From contig JAFGYB010000059.1 of NCBI GenBank assembly GCA_016936355.1, positions 1-42,365 on the forward strand: a DNA stretch of 42,365 nucleotides. Reading direction: 5' to 3'. Position 1 is the stretch's first letter, and each line of letters opens with the position of its first letter. A model generated the notes under the pieces. The model had not been told where the DNA came from and ran no database searches. It saw nothing but the letters and a program-made list of their open reading frames with translations. A program made the translations under genes and the position numbers. Of the stretch, positions 1 through 8,408 are shown piece after piece. Source of the DNA: Bacteroidales bacterium. GTDB lineage: Bacteria > Bacteroidota > Bacteroidia > Bacteroidales > F082.

Positions 1-118
1 TAAATGCAATTAATTTTTTCATGATAATTAAAAGTTGATTAAAACGATTTACAATTCCTCAAAGGCCACAAAAGTAAAAATTAATTTAATTACAAACAAA
101 ATATATTTACGTTAGTCC

Positions 119-136
119 GCACTTGGTCGTAAGTGC
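119..136. other. Small inverted repeat downstream of tRNA-Ser
   Basis: Six-base arms GCACTT and AAGTGC enclose a six-base loop. On the plus strand it is followed by a broken T tract (ATTTTGTCTTT), so it could end a plus-strand transcript entering from outside the window. On the minus strand, where the tRNA is read, no U tract follows. The rest of 1-162 is A/T-rich and shows no gene. Confidence 0.25.
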
Positions 137-162
137 ATTTTGTCTTTAATTTCCTCTGAAGA

Positions 163-253
163 TGGCGGAGAGAGCGGGATTCGAACCCGCGATACCCTTT
201 AGGGGTATACACGCTTTCCAGGCGTGCCTCTTCAGCCACTCGAGCACCTCTCC
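163..253 (-). tRNA. tRNA-Ser (anticodon GGA)
   Basis: Read on the minus strand, the 91 bases fold as a class II tRNA. The acceptor stem GGAGAGG pairs with TCTCTCC, closing with a G-U pair. The anticodon arm CACGCCTGGAAAGCGTG carries GGA, the variable arm is long (TATACCCCTAAAGGGTAT), and the T loop contains GGTTCGAATCC. The discriminator is G and the CCA end is encoded (163-165). The GGA anticodon reads serine codons UCC and UCU. It lies downstream of ansA on the same strand, with its own promoter-like box in the gap. Confidence 0.97.
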
Positions 254-264
254 TTTTGGGACGC

Positions 265-272
265 CAAAAGTA
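265..272 (-). promoter_or_regulatory. Promoter -7 box for tRNA-Ser
   Basis: The minus strand reads TACTTTTG, a full match to the Bacteroidota -7 consensus TAnnTTTG, ending 11 bases ahead of the tRNA 5' end. No TTTG -33 element is seen at the expected distance. It lies in the gap after ansA, so the tRNA can be made independently. Confidence 0.5.
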
Positions 273-283
273 TGAAATAATTT

Positions 284-1315
284 TTATACTACACTCATTT
301 CTCCTCTTAATGATATATTCATTCTCTTTTTCAACTGTTCCATGGATAAATTCTGGCCCAGCAAAAACATCAGTTTGGCCAGTACAGCCTCTGTGGTACA
401 GTCATATCCACTGATGACTCCCATTTGTTTCATGAGAAAAGAGGTGTCGTATTTTCCTTGTTCCACAGTCCCGGCCATACACTGGGTGACGTTAACCAGC
501 AATACCTCACGCGCTACAGCCTGTTTTAATTCATTTAAAAACCATTCTTCTGTCGTTGCATTGCCCGCACCAAAAGTTTCCAGGATCACCGCCCTTTGAT
601 CCGGCACCGACAATACGGCATGAACCAGTTCGGGCCTTATCCCAGGAAAAAGTTTCAGAATCCCCACGCGGTTGTCCAGTTTTTTATGCACCTTCAGTTT
701 TTTGAAATTGGGTTTTAGAATGTATTGCTTTTCAAATTTGACATATACTCCCACCTCTGCCAGCAAAGGATAATTGGGCGAAATAAAGGCATTAAAGTTT
801 TCAGCATTATATTTCAGCGTACGGTTGGCGCGCATCAGGTGGTTCTCAAAATAAATACATACTTCCGGCACTACCGGCAGGTCGTCTTCACGGGCAGCAG
901 CCAGTTCAATGGCTGTGATAAAATTTTCCTTTCCATCGGTGCGCAATACTCCCAAAGGCAACTGAGAACCGGTAAAGATCACCGGTTTGTTCAGGTTCTC
1001 CAGCATAAAGCTCATGGCTGAAGCCGTGTACGACATGGTATCTGAACCGTGCAACACCACAAAACCGTCGTATGATTCATAATGCTGTTCGATGAGAGAA
1101 GCCAGCTGAATCCAGTATTCGGGATTCGTATTACTGGAATCAATCAGGGGATCAAAACTATGAAAATCGAGTTGGTAATTAAACCGGCTCAATTCCGGAA
1201 TCTGTTCGTTGATCTTCTCAAAATTGAACGGTTTCAATGTACCGGTCTGGGGATCCTGGATCATTCCAATGGTACCACCGGTATAGATAATCAGTAATCT
1301 GATTTCTTCTTCCAT
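284..1315 (-). CDS. ansA: Type I L-asparaginase
   Basis: Cytoplasmic asparaginase that hydrolyses L-asparagine to aspartate and ammonia. The 343 residues match the type I family length and there is no signal peptide. The N-terminal catalytic threonine lies in YTGGTIGM (residues 11-18), and the second Thr-Asp pair is in HGSDTM near residue 90, followed by KPVIFTGSQLPLG, which is typical of AnsA. The start is only 6 bases after the tatD stop, so it is the last protein gene of the xseA-xseB-tatD-ansA run. Assignment to the asparaginase/glutaminase family is secure. Preference for asparagine over glutamine is inferred from the subfamily. Confidence 0.93.
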   Translation of the reverse strand: MEEEIRLLIIYTGGTIGMIQDPQTGTLKPFNFEKINEQIPELSRFNYQLDFHSFDPLIDSSNTNPEYWIQLASLIEQHYESYDGFVVLHGSDTMSYTASAMSFMLENLNKPVIFTGSQLPLGVLRTDGKENFITAIELAAAREDDLPVVPEVCIYFENHLMRANRTLKYNAENFNAFISPNYPLLAEVGVYVKFEKQYILKPNFKKLKVHKKLDNRVGILKLFPGIRPELVHAVLSVPDQRAVILETFGAGNATTEEWFLNELKQAVAREVLLVNVTQCMAGTVEQGKYDTSFLMKQMGVISGYDCTTEAVLAKLMFLLGQNLSMEQLKKRMNISLRGEMSVV

Positions 1316-1321
1316 AACAGA

Positions 1322-2098
1322 TTAATTGCGATTAAAAAAGAGTTGATTAACCGTATTTGTTGTTGTTTCAGCAACTTCTTCAAGTGATTTATTCTGAACC
1401 GTGGCTAATTTCTCTGCCACATAAATCAGGTATGCACTTTGATTTCGTTTTCCCCGGTAGGGAACCGGTGTCAGATAAGGGGCATCGGTTTCCAGGACCA
1501 ACTGATCCAAAGGAAGCTGAGCCACTACTTTATCGAGTCCGGAATTTTTAAATGTCACGATCCCTCCGATTCCCATTTTAAACCCGGTATCCATGATCAT
1601 TTTAGCTTCCGATTCCGTTCCGGTAAAACAATGAAAAACACCTTTTAAATCATCGGTCAGTTCTTCTTGCACCAGCTTCAGAGTTAAAGCGAAACTATTT
1701 CGGGTATGAATGGAAACGGGCAAACGATATTTCTTCGCCAGTTGCAACTGCCGGCGAAAAGCTTCGGTTTGTTCTTCCCGATAGGTTTCATCCCAGTACA
1801 GGTCCGTCCCGATCTCCCCCACACCAATATAAAGACTATTTTTTTTCAGCTCAGATTCCACCAGTGTGAGTTCTTTTTCAAAATCTTCATTCACCGAAGT
1901 GGGATGCAGCCCCATCATCGGAAAACAGTTTTCAGGAAACGCGCTGACCAGATTATGCATGGCTTCCAGTGAAGCGCCGTCAATATTAGGCAACAGCATT
2001 TTAGTCACACCATTATTAACTGCCTGCTGGATTACCTGATTCCGGTCATCATCAAATTCTTCCACATATAAATGGGTATGGGTATCCGTAAAATTCAT
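1322..2098 (-). CDS. TatD family metal-dependent deoxyribonuclease
   Basis: A 258-residue TIM-barrel hydrolase of the TatD/YcfH/YabD group. The metal-binding start FTDTHTHLY lies at residues 3-11. Further family marks are GEIGTDLYWD, the histidine in SIHTRNSF, GVFHCFTGT and the late LETDAPYLTPVPYRGKRN. Relatives act as 3'-5' DNases or related phosphoesterases. It sits between xseB and ansA on the minus strand and so shares a transcript with exonuclease VII, which fits a nucleic-acid trimming role. Bacteria often carry several TatD paralogues, so no specific gene symbol is given. Confidence 0.9.
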   Translation of the reverse strand: MNFTDTHTHLYVEEFDDDRNQVIQQAVNNGVTKMLLPNIDGASLEAMHNLVSAFPENCFPMMGLHPTSVNEDFEKELTLVESELKKNSLYIGVGEIGTDLYWDETYREEQTEAFRRQLQLAKKYRLPVSIHTRNSFALTLKLVQEELTDDLKGVFHCFTGTESEAKMIMDTGFKMGIGGIVTFKNSGLDKVVAQLPLDQLVLETDAPYLTPVPYRGKRNQSAYLIYVAEKLATVQNKSLEEVAETTTNTVNQLFFNRN

Positions 2099-2102
2099 GC
2101 CG

Positions 2103-2110
2103 CAAAATTA
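2103..2110 (-). promoter_or_regulatory. Possible internal promoter box ahead of tatD
   Basis: The minus strand reads TAATTTTG, a perfect TAnnTTTG, ending only 4 bases before the tatD ATG. If used, transcription would start at or next to the start codon and give a leaderless message. Because it lies inside a tight operon, it may also be chance. Confidence 0.25.
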
Positions 2111-2133
2111 GCAAAAAGAGCCGTGTGCAGCTT

Positions 2134-2349
2134 TTATTCCTTTTCGGATTTGGAGATTCCTTCCATTTCCTTCAACACCTTGTTCACGTCTTCGGTAGTT
2201 TCATACAACACCGTTTTGCAAACCTTGATCAGCTCGGAAGCCCGTTTCACTTTTTTGGACAATTCATCCACCGGAATATCGCCGGTTTCCATGGCCAAAA
2301 CTATTTGTTCCAGCTCTTCCATGGCCTGCTGATAACTCATTTCATTCAT
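2134..2349 (-). CDS. xseB: Exodeoxyribonuclease VII small subunit
   Basis: A 71-residue, highly charged helical protein. MSYQQAMEELEQIVLAMETG and the following DIPVDELSKKVKRASELIK match the XseB family, in which several small subunits bind each XseA to make exonuclease VII. Two start candidates exist: ATG at 2349 (MNEMSYQQ) and the internal Met4. The gene overlaps the end of xseA by 8 bases, the usual coupled arrangement for this pair. Confidence 0.93.
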   Translation of the reverse strand: MNEMSYQQAMEELEQIVLAMETGDIPVDELSKKVKRASELIKVCKTVLYETTEDVNKVLKEMEGISKSEKE

Positions 2350-3679
2350 GACTGGGATTTTTAATGATTTTTTCCACTTTAACTTCCAACTCCCCTTTGT
2401 ATAACAGAGTTCTTAATTTTTCACCACTCTCGATACCCTGAACATTCGTCACCGGTTTCTCCTTGTAATAAGTAATACTATATCCTCTTTTCAGAACATT
2501 TTCAGGTTTCATCAGCCCAACTTGTTTGTCAAGAAGTTCCAATTTCTGCTGAGCCACGGTCAGGTGTTGTTTTGCATAGGTACGTATCATTTTGGCTTGA
2601 GACATCAATGTATTCTGTTCATTTCTAACCAAAAAACGGGGCCTCAGTTGAAGCACGGATTTTATAGTATCAAGCTGATGATTTGCTTTTTGCAAGCGGC
2701 TCATTGTGGTGATTTCAAAAGTCTTAACCTGGTGTTTCCACCTTTGCTTTTCCCCATCCAGTCGCTGACGGGATAACCGGACCAGCTTTTCCTGTGCTGT
2801 TTCCAGCCGAACCGAAAAATTATGAAACTGCTGGATCAGAAAATGACCCGCTTCAGTAGGAGTAATTTTATTGGCAAAAGCCACCATTTGCACTATGGTT
2901 TCATTGGTTGAATGCCCGATTCCGGCAACGATGGGGAGTGGAAAAACAGCCACTGAACGCGCCAGCTGATAGTTATCATAGGCACTCAATCCCACATCGC
3001 CGCCACCACCGCGGATGATGATCACTACATCAAACTGATTTTTTTGCTTTTCAATAGCTGCCAGCTGTTCCGTTATGGACTGTACCGCCCCATCGCCCTG
3101 CAGTAAAGCCGGAAACAGCCTGAGTTCAAAACGATAGTTCCAGCTGTTTTGACGGACCACATTTACAAAATCGCTGTACCCTTTGCTGGTTTCAACAGAA
3201 ATTACCGCCACTCTTTTAGGAATTAACGGAAACGGCAACTGGCGATTGGCATCAAATATTCCTTCTTTTTTAAGTCGCTCGATGGCAACTTTTTTTTCGC
3301 GGGCCATTTCCCCCAGAGTAAAGGCCGGCTCCATGTCCACGATATTCAGCGATAGACCATACTGTTCATGATATGTAAGTCGGCCCAGAAACAATACTCT
3401 GATCCCGTCTTTCAAGGGTTCGCCGGTTACAGAAACAAATTTCCTGTTGATCTGTACATAATGACTCGACCAGATATTCGCCCGCATCTGAGCCTTCACC
3501 TTCCCCTGCTGCTTTTCTACCAAATCGGGGTAGCAATGTCCGCTTTTGGGATAAAAATTGAGTTTGGCTATCTCAGCAGTAATCCAATAGTGTTCAGGAA
3601 AAGCATCGTTTACAGCTTTTCTGAGTCCTGTGGATATCTCCAATAGACTATAAATCTTTTTCCCATCCGATTCCTGCAT
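2342..3679 (-). CDS. xseA: Exodeoxyribonuclease VII large subunit
   Basis: Catalytic subunit of exonuclease VII, which cuts single-stranded DNA into short oligonucleotides. The 445 residues begin with an OB-fold DNA-binding domain (about 10-110, including WITAEIAKLNFYPKSGHCY), continue with the nuclease domain carrying IIIRGGGGDVGLSAYDN and GIGHSTNETIVQMVA, and end in a long helical region that binds XseB. The classic proteobacterial GIGHETD motif reads GIGHSTN here; I believe this is usual for Bacteroidota homologues. The start lies 27 bases after the acetyltransferase stop, suggesting one operon. Confidence 0.95.
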   Translation of the reverse strand: MQESDGKKIYSLLEISTGLRKAVNDAFPEHYWITAEIAKLNFYPKSGHCYPDLVEKQQGKVKAQMRANIWSSHYVQINRKFVSVTGEPLKDGIRVLFLGRLTYHEQYGLSLNIVDMEPAFTLGEMAREKKVAIERLKKEGIFDANRQLPFPLIPKRVAVISVETSKGYSDFVNVVRQNSWNYRFELRLFPALLQGDGAVQSITEQLAAIEKQKNQFDVVIIIRGGGGDVGLSAYDNYQLARSVAVFPLPIVAGIGHSTNETIVQMVAFANKITPTEAGHFLIQQFHNFSVRLETAQEKLVRLSRQRLDGEKQRWKHQVKTFEITTMSRLQKANHQLDTIKSVLQLRPRFLVRNEQNTLMSQAKMIRTYAKQHLTVAQQKLELLDKQVGLMKPENVLKRGYSITYYKEKPVTNVQGIESGEKLRTLLYKGELEVKVEKIIKNPSHE

Positions 3680-3706
3680 CAGTCCAAATTAACTTTTTGT
3701 TAAGAA

Positions 3707-4159
3707 TTAGGATTTCATCCATTCAAAAACACGATAATGATCGCCATCCATACCCAACCGACTGTACACTTCCATGGCCCGGATATTGGATTTGTCCACA
3801 TACAACCTGAGTCCTCCCACTTCCGACTCCTTTTCGGCCCATTGTTTGATGTGGTTGTACATTTGCTGAAACACTCCCATGCGACGCATTTCCGGCAATA
3901 CATATACCGACTGCATCCACCAAACCCACTTGCTGCGCCAGTCGCTCCATTCATACGTAATCAACAGAGAGGCAATAATTTTCCCATCCGATACCGCGAC
4001 ATAATACTTCCCCTTTTCGGGATCTCGCATCACGCTCAATACCCCTGTACTTACTTTGTCAGCTTCCAGTTGCAGGTTTTCCGTTTCCTGTGCCATCAAC
4101 ACCTGAAAACTAGCAATCGTTGTGTGGTCTTCTTCGTTGGCTGTTCTAATTTGTATCAT
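3707..4159 (-). CDS. GNAT family N-acetyltransferase
   Basis: A 150-residue protein of the GCN5-related acetyltransferase fold. I chose ATG at 4159 (MIQIRTANEED), where family similarity begins; an upstream in-frame start at 4243 would add 28 residues unlike the fold. The acetyl-CoA loop is the segment around PEMRRMGVFQQMY, followed by LRLYVDKSNIRAMEVYSRLG, the usual motif B region. The substrate cannot be told. It is the first gene of the run into xseA-xseB-tatD-ansA, 27 bases upstream of xseA, and a TAnnTTTG box lies about 80 bases ahead of it. Confidence 0.88.
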   Translation of the reverse strand: MIQIRTANEEDHTTIASFQVLMAQETENLQLEADKVSTGVLSVMRDPEKGKYYVAVSDGKIIASLLITYEWSDWRSKWVWWMQSVYVLPEMRRMGVFQQMYNHIKQWAEKESEVGGLRLYVDKSNIRAMEVYSRLGMDGDHYRVFEWMKS

Positions 4160-4240
4160 GATTTTTGATATTTTTGACCGCTTGTTATAAATTAAATTTA
4201 TTCCGGGTAAATTTACTGAAAGGAATAAAACCGGGATAAG

Positions 4241-4248
4241 CAAATATA
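4241..4248 (-). promoter_or_regulatory. Promoter -7 box for the GNAT-xseAB-tatD-ansA run
   Basis: The minus strand reads TATATTTG, a perfect TAnnTTTG, giving a leader of about 75 bases to the ATG at 4159. No clear TTTG -33 element is found 19-21 bases upstream. The position also supports the shorter acetyltransferase start, since the longer ORF would begin inside the promoter. Confidence 0.4.
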
Positions 4249-4266
4249 AATAATCTCAACAACAAA

Positions 4267-6168
4267 ATGAGTGATCAAATCAAGCACGAATGCGGCATTG
4301 CCCTCGTCCGACTCTTAAAACCCCTTGAGTATTATCTATCCAAATACGGAACTTCAGTATACGGCTTACAAAAACTGCACCTGCTGATGCAAAAGCAGCA
4401 CAACCGAGGACAGGATGGTGCCGGGATTACCTGTATTAAATTTGATCTTCCCCCAGGAACCAAATACATGAACAGGGTCCGGTCCAACTCTTCCACTCCG
4501 CTGCAGTCAATTTTCAACAAGGTATACGACCAGTTGCATGAGATCAAAGACCAGCATCCGGACAGACTCAACGACATCCACTGGATGAAAAACAACGTGG
4601 ATTTCACCGGAGAGCTTTTTCTGGGACATTTGCGGTACGGTACGTATGGAGGAAATAACCTGAAAAATCTTCATCCGCTGAAAAGAGCCAGTAACTGGAA
4701 GACCCGAAGTTTGCTGGTAGCCGGAAATTTCAACATGACCAATACCGACGAACTATTTGACACCCTCGTTGATCTGGGACAATACCCCCAGGAAACATCC
4801 GATACCATTACTGTACTGGAAAAAATCGGTCACTTTCTGGATGAAGAAAACGACAGGCTATACTATGATCTGAAAGACCAGGGTGTTTCGAAAAAGGATG
4901 CAACAAAATATTTAATCGAAAAACTGGATGTGCTTCCCATTCTTAAGGACTCTGCCAAACGCTGGGATGGTGGATACGTTATCGGAGGCCTGCTGGGACA
5001 TGGTGATGCTTTTGTAATGCGCGATCCTGCGGGTATCAGACCTGCCTTTTATTATGCCGATGATGAAATTGTGGTGGCTGCTTCGGAGCGGCCGGTCATC
5101 CAAACTGCATTGAATGTGTCCATTAAATCGGTTCATGAACTGGAACCCGGACACGCCCTGATCATCAAGAAAAACGGGAAAATCCAGAACGAGGCATTCA
5201 TTGACCCGCTTCCGAAAAAAGCCTGTTCTTTTGAACGGATCTATTTTTCCAGGGGAACCGATCGCGACATCTATCTGGAACGGAAAAAACTGGGCAGCCT
5301 TCTGGGGAAAACAGTGCTGGAAGAAATTGAATACGACTTAAAAAACACGGTTTTTTCATACATCCCGAATACAGCATCTGTTGCGTTTAGCGGACTGGTG
5401 GAAAGTTTGAACGACTTCACCGCCGAACAGATCAAGGAAAAAATATTCAAAGAACAGGGAAAGCTTTCCAAAGAACGACTGGACGTCATCTTTGAAACCC
5501 GCCCCCGGGTTGAAACCATTGCTGTAAAAGATGCCAAGCTGAGAACGTTCATCACCGCCGACAACCAGCGCGATGACCTGGTAGGGCATATTTATGATGT
5601 AACGTATGGCATCGTCCGCAATAATGTTGACACGCTGGTGATTCTGGATGATTCCATCGTACGTGGAACCACGCTGAAACAAAGCATCATCCGTATTCTG
5701 GATCGTCTGCATCCGAAGAAAATTGTGATTGTTTCTTCTGCGCCTCAAATCCGGTATCCCGACTGCTATGGCATCGATATGGCCCGTTTGGGAGATTTCA
5801 TTGCTTTTAAAGCAGCGATCCAGCTGCTGAAAGATACCCACCAGGAACACATCATCAATGAAGTGTATGCCTTGTGTAAAGCACAGGAAAACTTACCCAA
5901 AGAAGAAATTATCAACCACGTTAAAAATATTTATAAGCCGTTTACTGTGAAACAGATTTCTGATAAGATCGCTGAACTAGTCACTGCCAAAGAGATTCAT
6001 GCGGAAGTATCGGTTATTTATCAAAGCATTGAACAACTGCATCAGGCCATTCCGCACCATAAAGGCGACTGGTATTTCACAGGGGATTATCCCACACCCG
6101 GAGGAAATAAGGTAGTAAACCAATCATTTATCAATTACGTGGAAGGTCGAAACAAGCGCGCTTATTGA
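4267..6168 (+). CDS. PurF-like class II glutamine amidotransferase/phosphoribosyltransferase
   Basis: A 633-residue relative of amidophosphoribosyltransferase, which makes phosphoribosylamine from PRPP and glutamine. It is well over 100 residues longer than ordinary PurF (about 470-510). The nucleophile is probably Cys9 in HECGIALV, exposed by removal of an 8-residue propeptide. Other glutaminase marks are HNRGQDGAGI and GHLRYGTYGG. The PRPP loop is LVILDDSIVRGTT, near residue 460. The oxyanion segment, NGNxxN in normal PurF, reads AGNFNMTN here. About 130 residues follow the usual PurF end. I recall Bacteroidota carrying such a long form beside a standard PurF, so its exact reaction is uncertain and no symbol is given. 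Confidence 0.82.
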   Translation: MSDQIKHECGIALVRLLKPLEYYLSKYGTSVYGLQKLHLLMQKQHNRGQDGAGITCIKFDLPPGTKYMNRVRSNSSTPLQSIFNKVYDQLHEIKDQHPDRLNDIHWMKNNVDFTGELFLGHLRYGTYGGNNLKNLHPLKRASNWKTRSLLVAGNFNMTNTDELFDTLVDLGQYPQETSDTITVLEKIGHFLDEENDRLYYDLKDQGVSKKDATKYLIEKLDVLPILKDSAKRWDGGYVIGGLLGHGDAFVMRDPAGIRPAFYYADDEIVVAASERPVIQTALNVSIKSVHELEPGHALIIKKNGKIQNEAFIDPLPKKACSFERIYFSRGTDRDIYLERKKLGSLLGKTVLEEIEYDLKNTVFSYIPNTASVAFSGLVESLNDFTAEQIKEKIFKEQGKLSKERLDVIFETRPRVETIAVKDAKLRTFITADNQRDDLVGHIYDVTYGIVRNNVDTLVILDDSIVRGTTLKQSIIRILDRLHPKKIVIVSSAPQIRYPDCYGIDMARLGDFIAFKAAIQLLKDTHQEHIINEVYALCKAQENLPKEEIINHVKNIYKPFTVKQISDKIAELVTAKEIHAEVSVIYQSIEQLHQAIPHHKGDWYFTGDYPTPGGNKVVNQSFINYVEGRNKRAY

Positions 6169-6197
6169 CGGGTCAAAACCTTTGGAAAATCTTTTTG

Positions 6198-6205
6198 TAC
6201 TTTTG
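6198..6205 (+). promoter_or_regulatory. Promoter -7 box for the LOG gene
   Basis: TACTTTTG matches TAnnTTTG exactly and ends 19 bases before the ATG at 6225. The -33 TTTG is not at the standard spacing. The gap after the PurF-like gene is 56 bases. Confidence 0.45.
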
Positions 6206-6224
6206 GCGTCAAATCTAAACTGTA

Positions 6225-6815
6225 ATGACAAAAATCTGTGTGTTTTGTGGGTCCAGTATGGGCAACAACCCGGTTTATCAGGAGGCAGCCCGTGAAGTAG
6301 CTGAATATTTTGTTGCCAATGATTTCTCGCTGGTATATGGAGGAGCTAATGTAGGACTGATGAAGATCCTGGCGGATATTATGATGGAAAACCACAAGGA
6401 AGTGATTGGCATCATGCCGCAATCGCTGGTGGACAAAGAAGTGGCTCACGACAACATTACCGAACTGATTGTAGTTGACACAATGGCCAAACGAAAACAA
6501 AAAATGGTGGAGCTTTCGGATTATTTCATCGCTTTACCGGGTGGTTTCGGAACCCTGGATGAATTGTCAGAAGTCATGACCCTGAACCAGCTCCGCATTT
6601 GCGACAAGCCTGTAGGCATTCTCAATATCAATGGTTATTTTGACAAACTTCTTGATTTTATTGATCATTCGGTGGAAGCCGGGTTTGTCCGTCCTGAATA
6701 CAGACGCAACCTGATGTTTTCCTCCAGTGTAAGCGAACTGGTGGAAAAATTACAACAATACCAGCCGCTGTCGATGACCAAATGGATTTCTGATATCAAA
6801 ACCGAATCCAACTAA
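6225..6815 (+). CDS. LOG family nucleoside-5'-monophosphate phosphoribohydrolase
   Basis: A 196-residue Rossmann-fold protein of the LOG (Lonely Guy)/YgdH-type family. It has VYGGANVGLM near residue 45, MAKRKQKM near 90 and the signature PGGFGTLDEL near 105, the glycine-rich and catalytic Arg/Glu motifs of enzymes that split N6-modified AMP into base and ribose phosphate. In bacteria outside plant-associated groups the physiological substrate is often AMP-like and uncertain. It follows the PurF-like gene on the same strand, which suits nucleotide metabolism. Its TAA overlaps the yifB stop by 4 bases in a convergent arrangement. Confidence 0.9.
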   Translation: MTKICVFCGSSMGNNPVYQEAAREVAEYFVANDFSLVYGGANVGLMKILADIMMENHKEVIGIMPQSLVDKEVAHDNITELIVVDTMAKRKQKMVELSDYFIALPGGFGTLDELSEVMTLNQLRICDKPVGILNINGYFDKLLDFIDHSVEAGFVRPEYRRNLMFSSSVSELVEKLQQYQPLSMTKWISDIKTESN

Positions 6816-8350
6816 TCGCCCCAGCTTTCGCGATCCAGACTTCGGTACTGAATGGCCTCAGCCAGGTGAGCAGGATGGATTGTTTCACTTTCGTCCAAAT
6901 CGGCAATAGTTCGGGATACTTTAACGATTCGGTCGTAGGCCCTTGCAGACAAATGGAGTTTTTCCATGGCATTTTTCAGTAGTTGTTTTCCTGCTTCTTC
7001 CAGCTGACAATATTTGTTCAGGTCATCGTGAGACATTTGCGCATTGTTGTAAACCTTCGGGTTACTTTGATACCGTTGCTCCTGAATTTTCCGCGCCCGG
7101 ATCACACGCTCTCTGACTCCATCACTTTTCTCGATGGATGATGTTTCCGCCAGTTCTTTAAAAGGAACCGGAACCACTTCCACATGCAAATCAATCCGGT
7201 CAAATAACGGTCCGGAAATTCGGTTCAGATATTTTTTTACCACACCCGGTGCACAAACACAACTCTTGGTGGGATGATTATAATACCCGCAGGGGCAAGG
7301 GTTCATGGCTGCTACCAGCATAAAGCTGGCCGGGTATTCTACTGTAACCCGTGCCCGAGAAATAGTCACCACCCGATCTTCCATAGGCTGACGCATTACC
7401 TCCAGTACACTCCTTTTGAATTCAGGAAGTTCATCCAAAAACAGCACTCCGTTTTGGGCCAGTGATATTTCTCCCGGTTGCGGATACGTTCCACCCCCGA
7501 CTAACCCTGCATCACTGATGGTATGATGTGGTGATCGGAACGGACGATTGGTCAGTAAAGAGGTTTCGGCCCCCAGCAAGCCGGCTACGGAATGAATCTT
7601 GGTGGTTTCCAATGCTTCGTTCAGTGTAAGCGGAGGTAAGATGGAGGATATTCTGCGAGCCAGCATCGTTTTCCCTGATCCCGGCGGGCCGATCATAATC
7701 ACGTTGTGTCCGCCGGAAGCAGCGATCTCCAGGGCCCTTTTGATATTTTCCTGACCTTTTACATCGGAAAAGTCAACATCAAAGTAATTGAGTTTTTGCA
7801 GGAACATGCTTTCTGTGTCCACCTGCACCGGTTTCAACGCTGGTTCGCCTTCCAGAAAATCGCAAACTTCGAGAATATTTTCGGCTCCATAAACCTCAAT
7901 TCCCTCCACGATAGCGGCTTCCTCAGCATTTTCAAAAGGTACAATAACTCCTTTAAACCCTTTTTCTTTGGCAACCAGAGCAATGGGCAGCGCCCCTTTT
8001 ATGGGTTTAATACTCCCGTCCAGCGACAGTTCACCCATGATTACATAGTCTTCCAGCCGCTCATCGGATATTTGCTGTGATGCAGCCAGCAGGCCAATGG
8101 CAATAGGCAAATCGTAGGCAGAGCCCTCCTTTTTCATGTCGGCAGGTGCCATATTAATCACAACACGCTGACGGGGGAATTTACGTCCAACATTGTTCAA
8201 CGCTGCCAATACCCTTTCGTGGCTTTCCTTGATGGCGTTATCGGGCAAACCCACCAGGAAAAACTTGGATCCTTTTCCCACATTTACTTCAATAGTAATG
8301 ATGAGTGCATTAATGCCAAAAATGGCACTTCCATAGGTTTTCACCAGCAT
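6812..8350 (-). CDS. YifB/ComM family Mg-chelatase-like AAA+ ATPase
   Basis: A 512-residue protein with the full YifB layout. An N-terminal Lon-protease-like domain (about 1-170; VGLPDNAIKESHERV, INMAPADMKKEGSAYDLPIA) is followed by an AAA+ ATPase with Walker A GPPGSGKT near residues 220-227 and Walker B GVLFLDELPEF. A cysteine-rich loop CPCGYYNHPTKSCVC lies near 348-362, and a C-terminal Mg-chelatase domain ends the protein. The best-studied relative, ComM, is a hexameric helicase that drives branch migration during natural transformation. It lies 58 bases downstream of gldB but has its own well-matched promoter. Confidence 0.93.
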   Translation of the reverse strand: MLVKTYGSAIFGINALIITIEVNVGKGSKFFLVGLPDNAIKESHERVLAALNNVGRKFPRQRVVINMAPADMKKEGSAYDLPIAIGLLAASQQISDERLEDYVIMGELSLDGSIKPIKGALPIALVAKEKGFKGVIVPFENAEEAAIVEGIEVYGAENILEVCDFLEGEPALKPVQVDTESMFLQKLNYFDVDFSDVKGQENIKRALEIAASGGHNVIMIGPPGSGKTMLARRISSILPPLTLNEALETTKIHSVAGLLGAETSLLTNRPFRSPHHTISDAGLVGGGTYPQPGEISLAQNGVLFLDELPEFKRSVLEVMRQPMEDRVVTISRARVTVEYPASFMLVAAMNPCPCGYYNHPTKSCVCAPGVVKKYLNRISGPLFDRIDLHVEVVPVPFKELAETSSIEKSDGVRERVIRARKIQEQRYQSNPKVYNNAQMSHDDLNKYCQLEEAGKQLLKNAMEKLHLSARAYDRIVKVSRTIADLDESETIHPAHLAEAIQYRSLDRESWGD

Positions 8351-8372
8351 AATTTTCAGGGTTGGTTAACTC

Positions 8373-8404
8373 CAAAGTTAAGAAAATCCTGAAATCTCAG
8401 CAAA
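8373..8404 (-). promoter_or_regulatory. Promoter for yifB (-33 TTTG, -7 TAACTTTG)
   Basis: On the minus strand TTTG (8401-8404) is followed after 20 bases by TAACTTTG (8373-8380), matching the Bacteroidota consensus TTTG-N19/21-TAnnTTTG in both parts. The -7 box ends 22 bases before the yifB ATG at 8350. It makes yifB an independent transcription unit even though gldB is upstream on the same strand. Confidence 0.6.
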
Positions 8405-8408
8405 AAAC

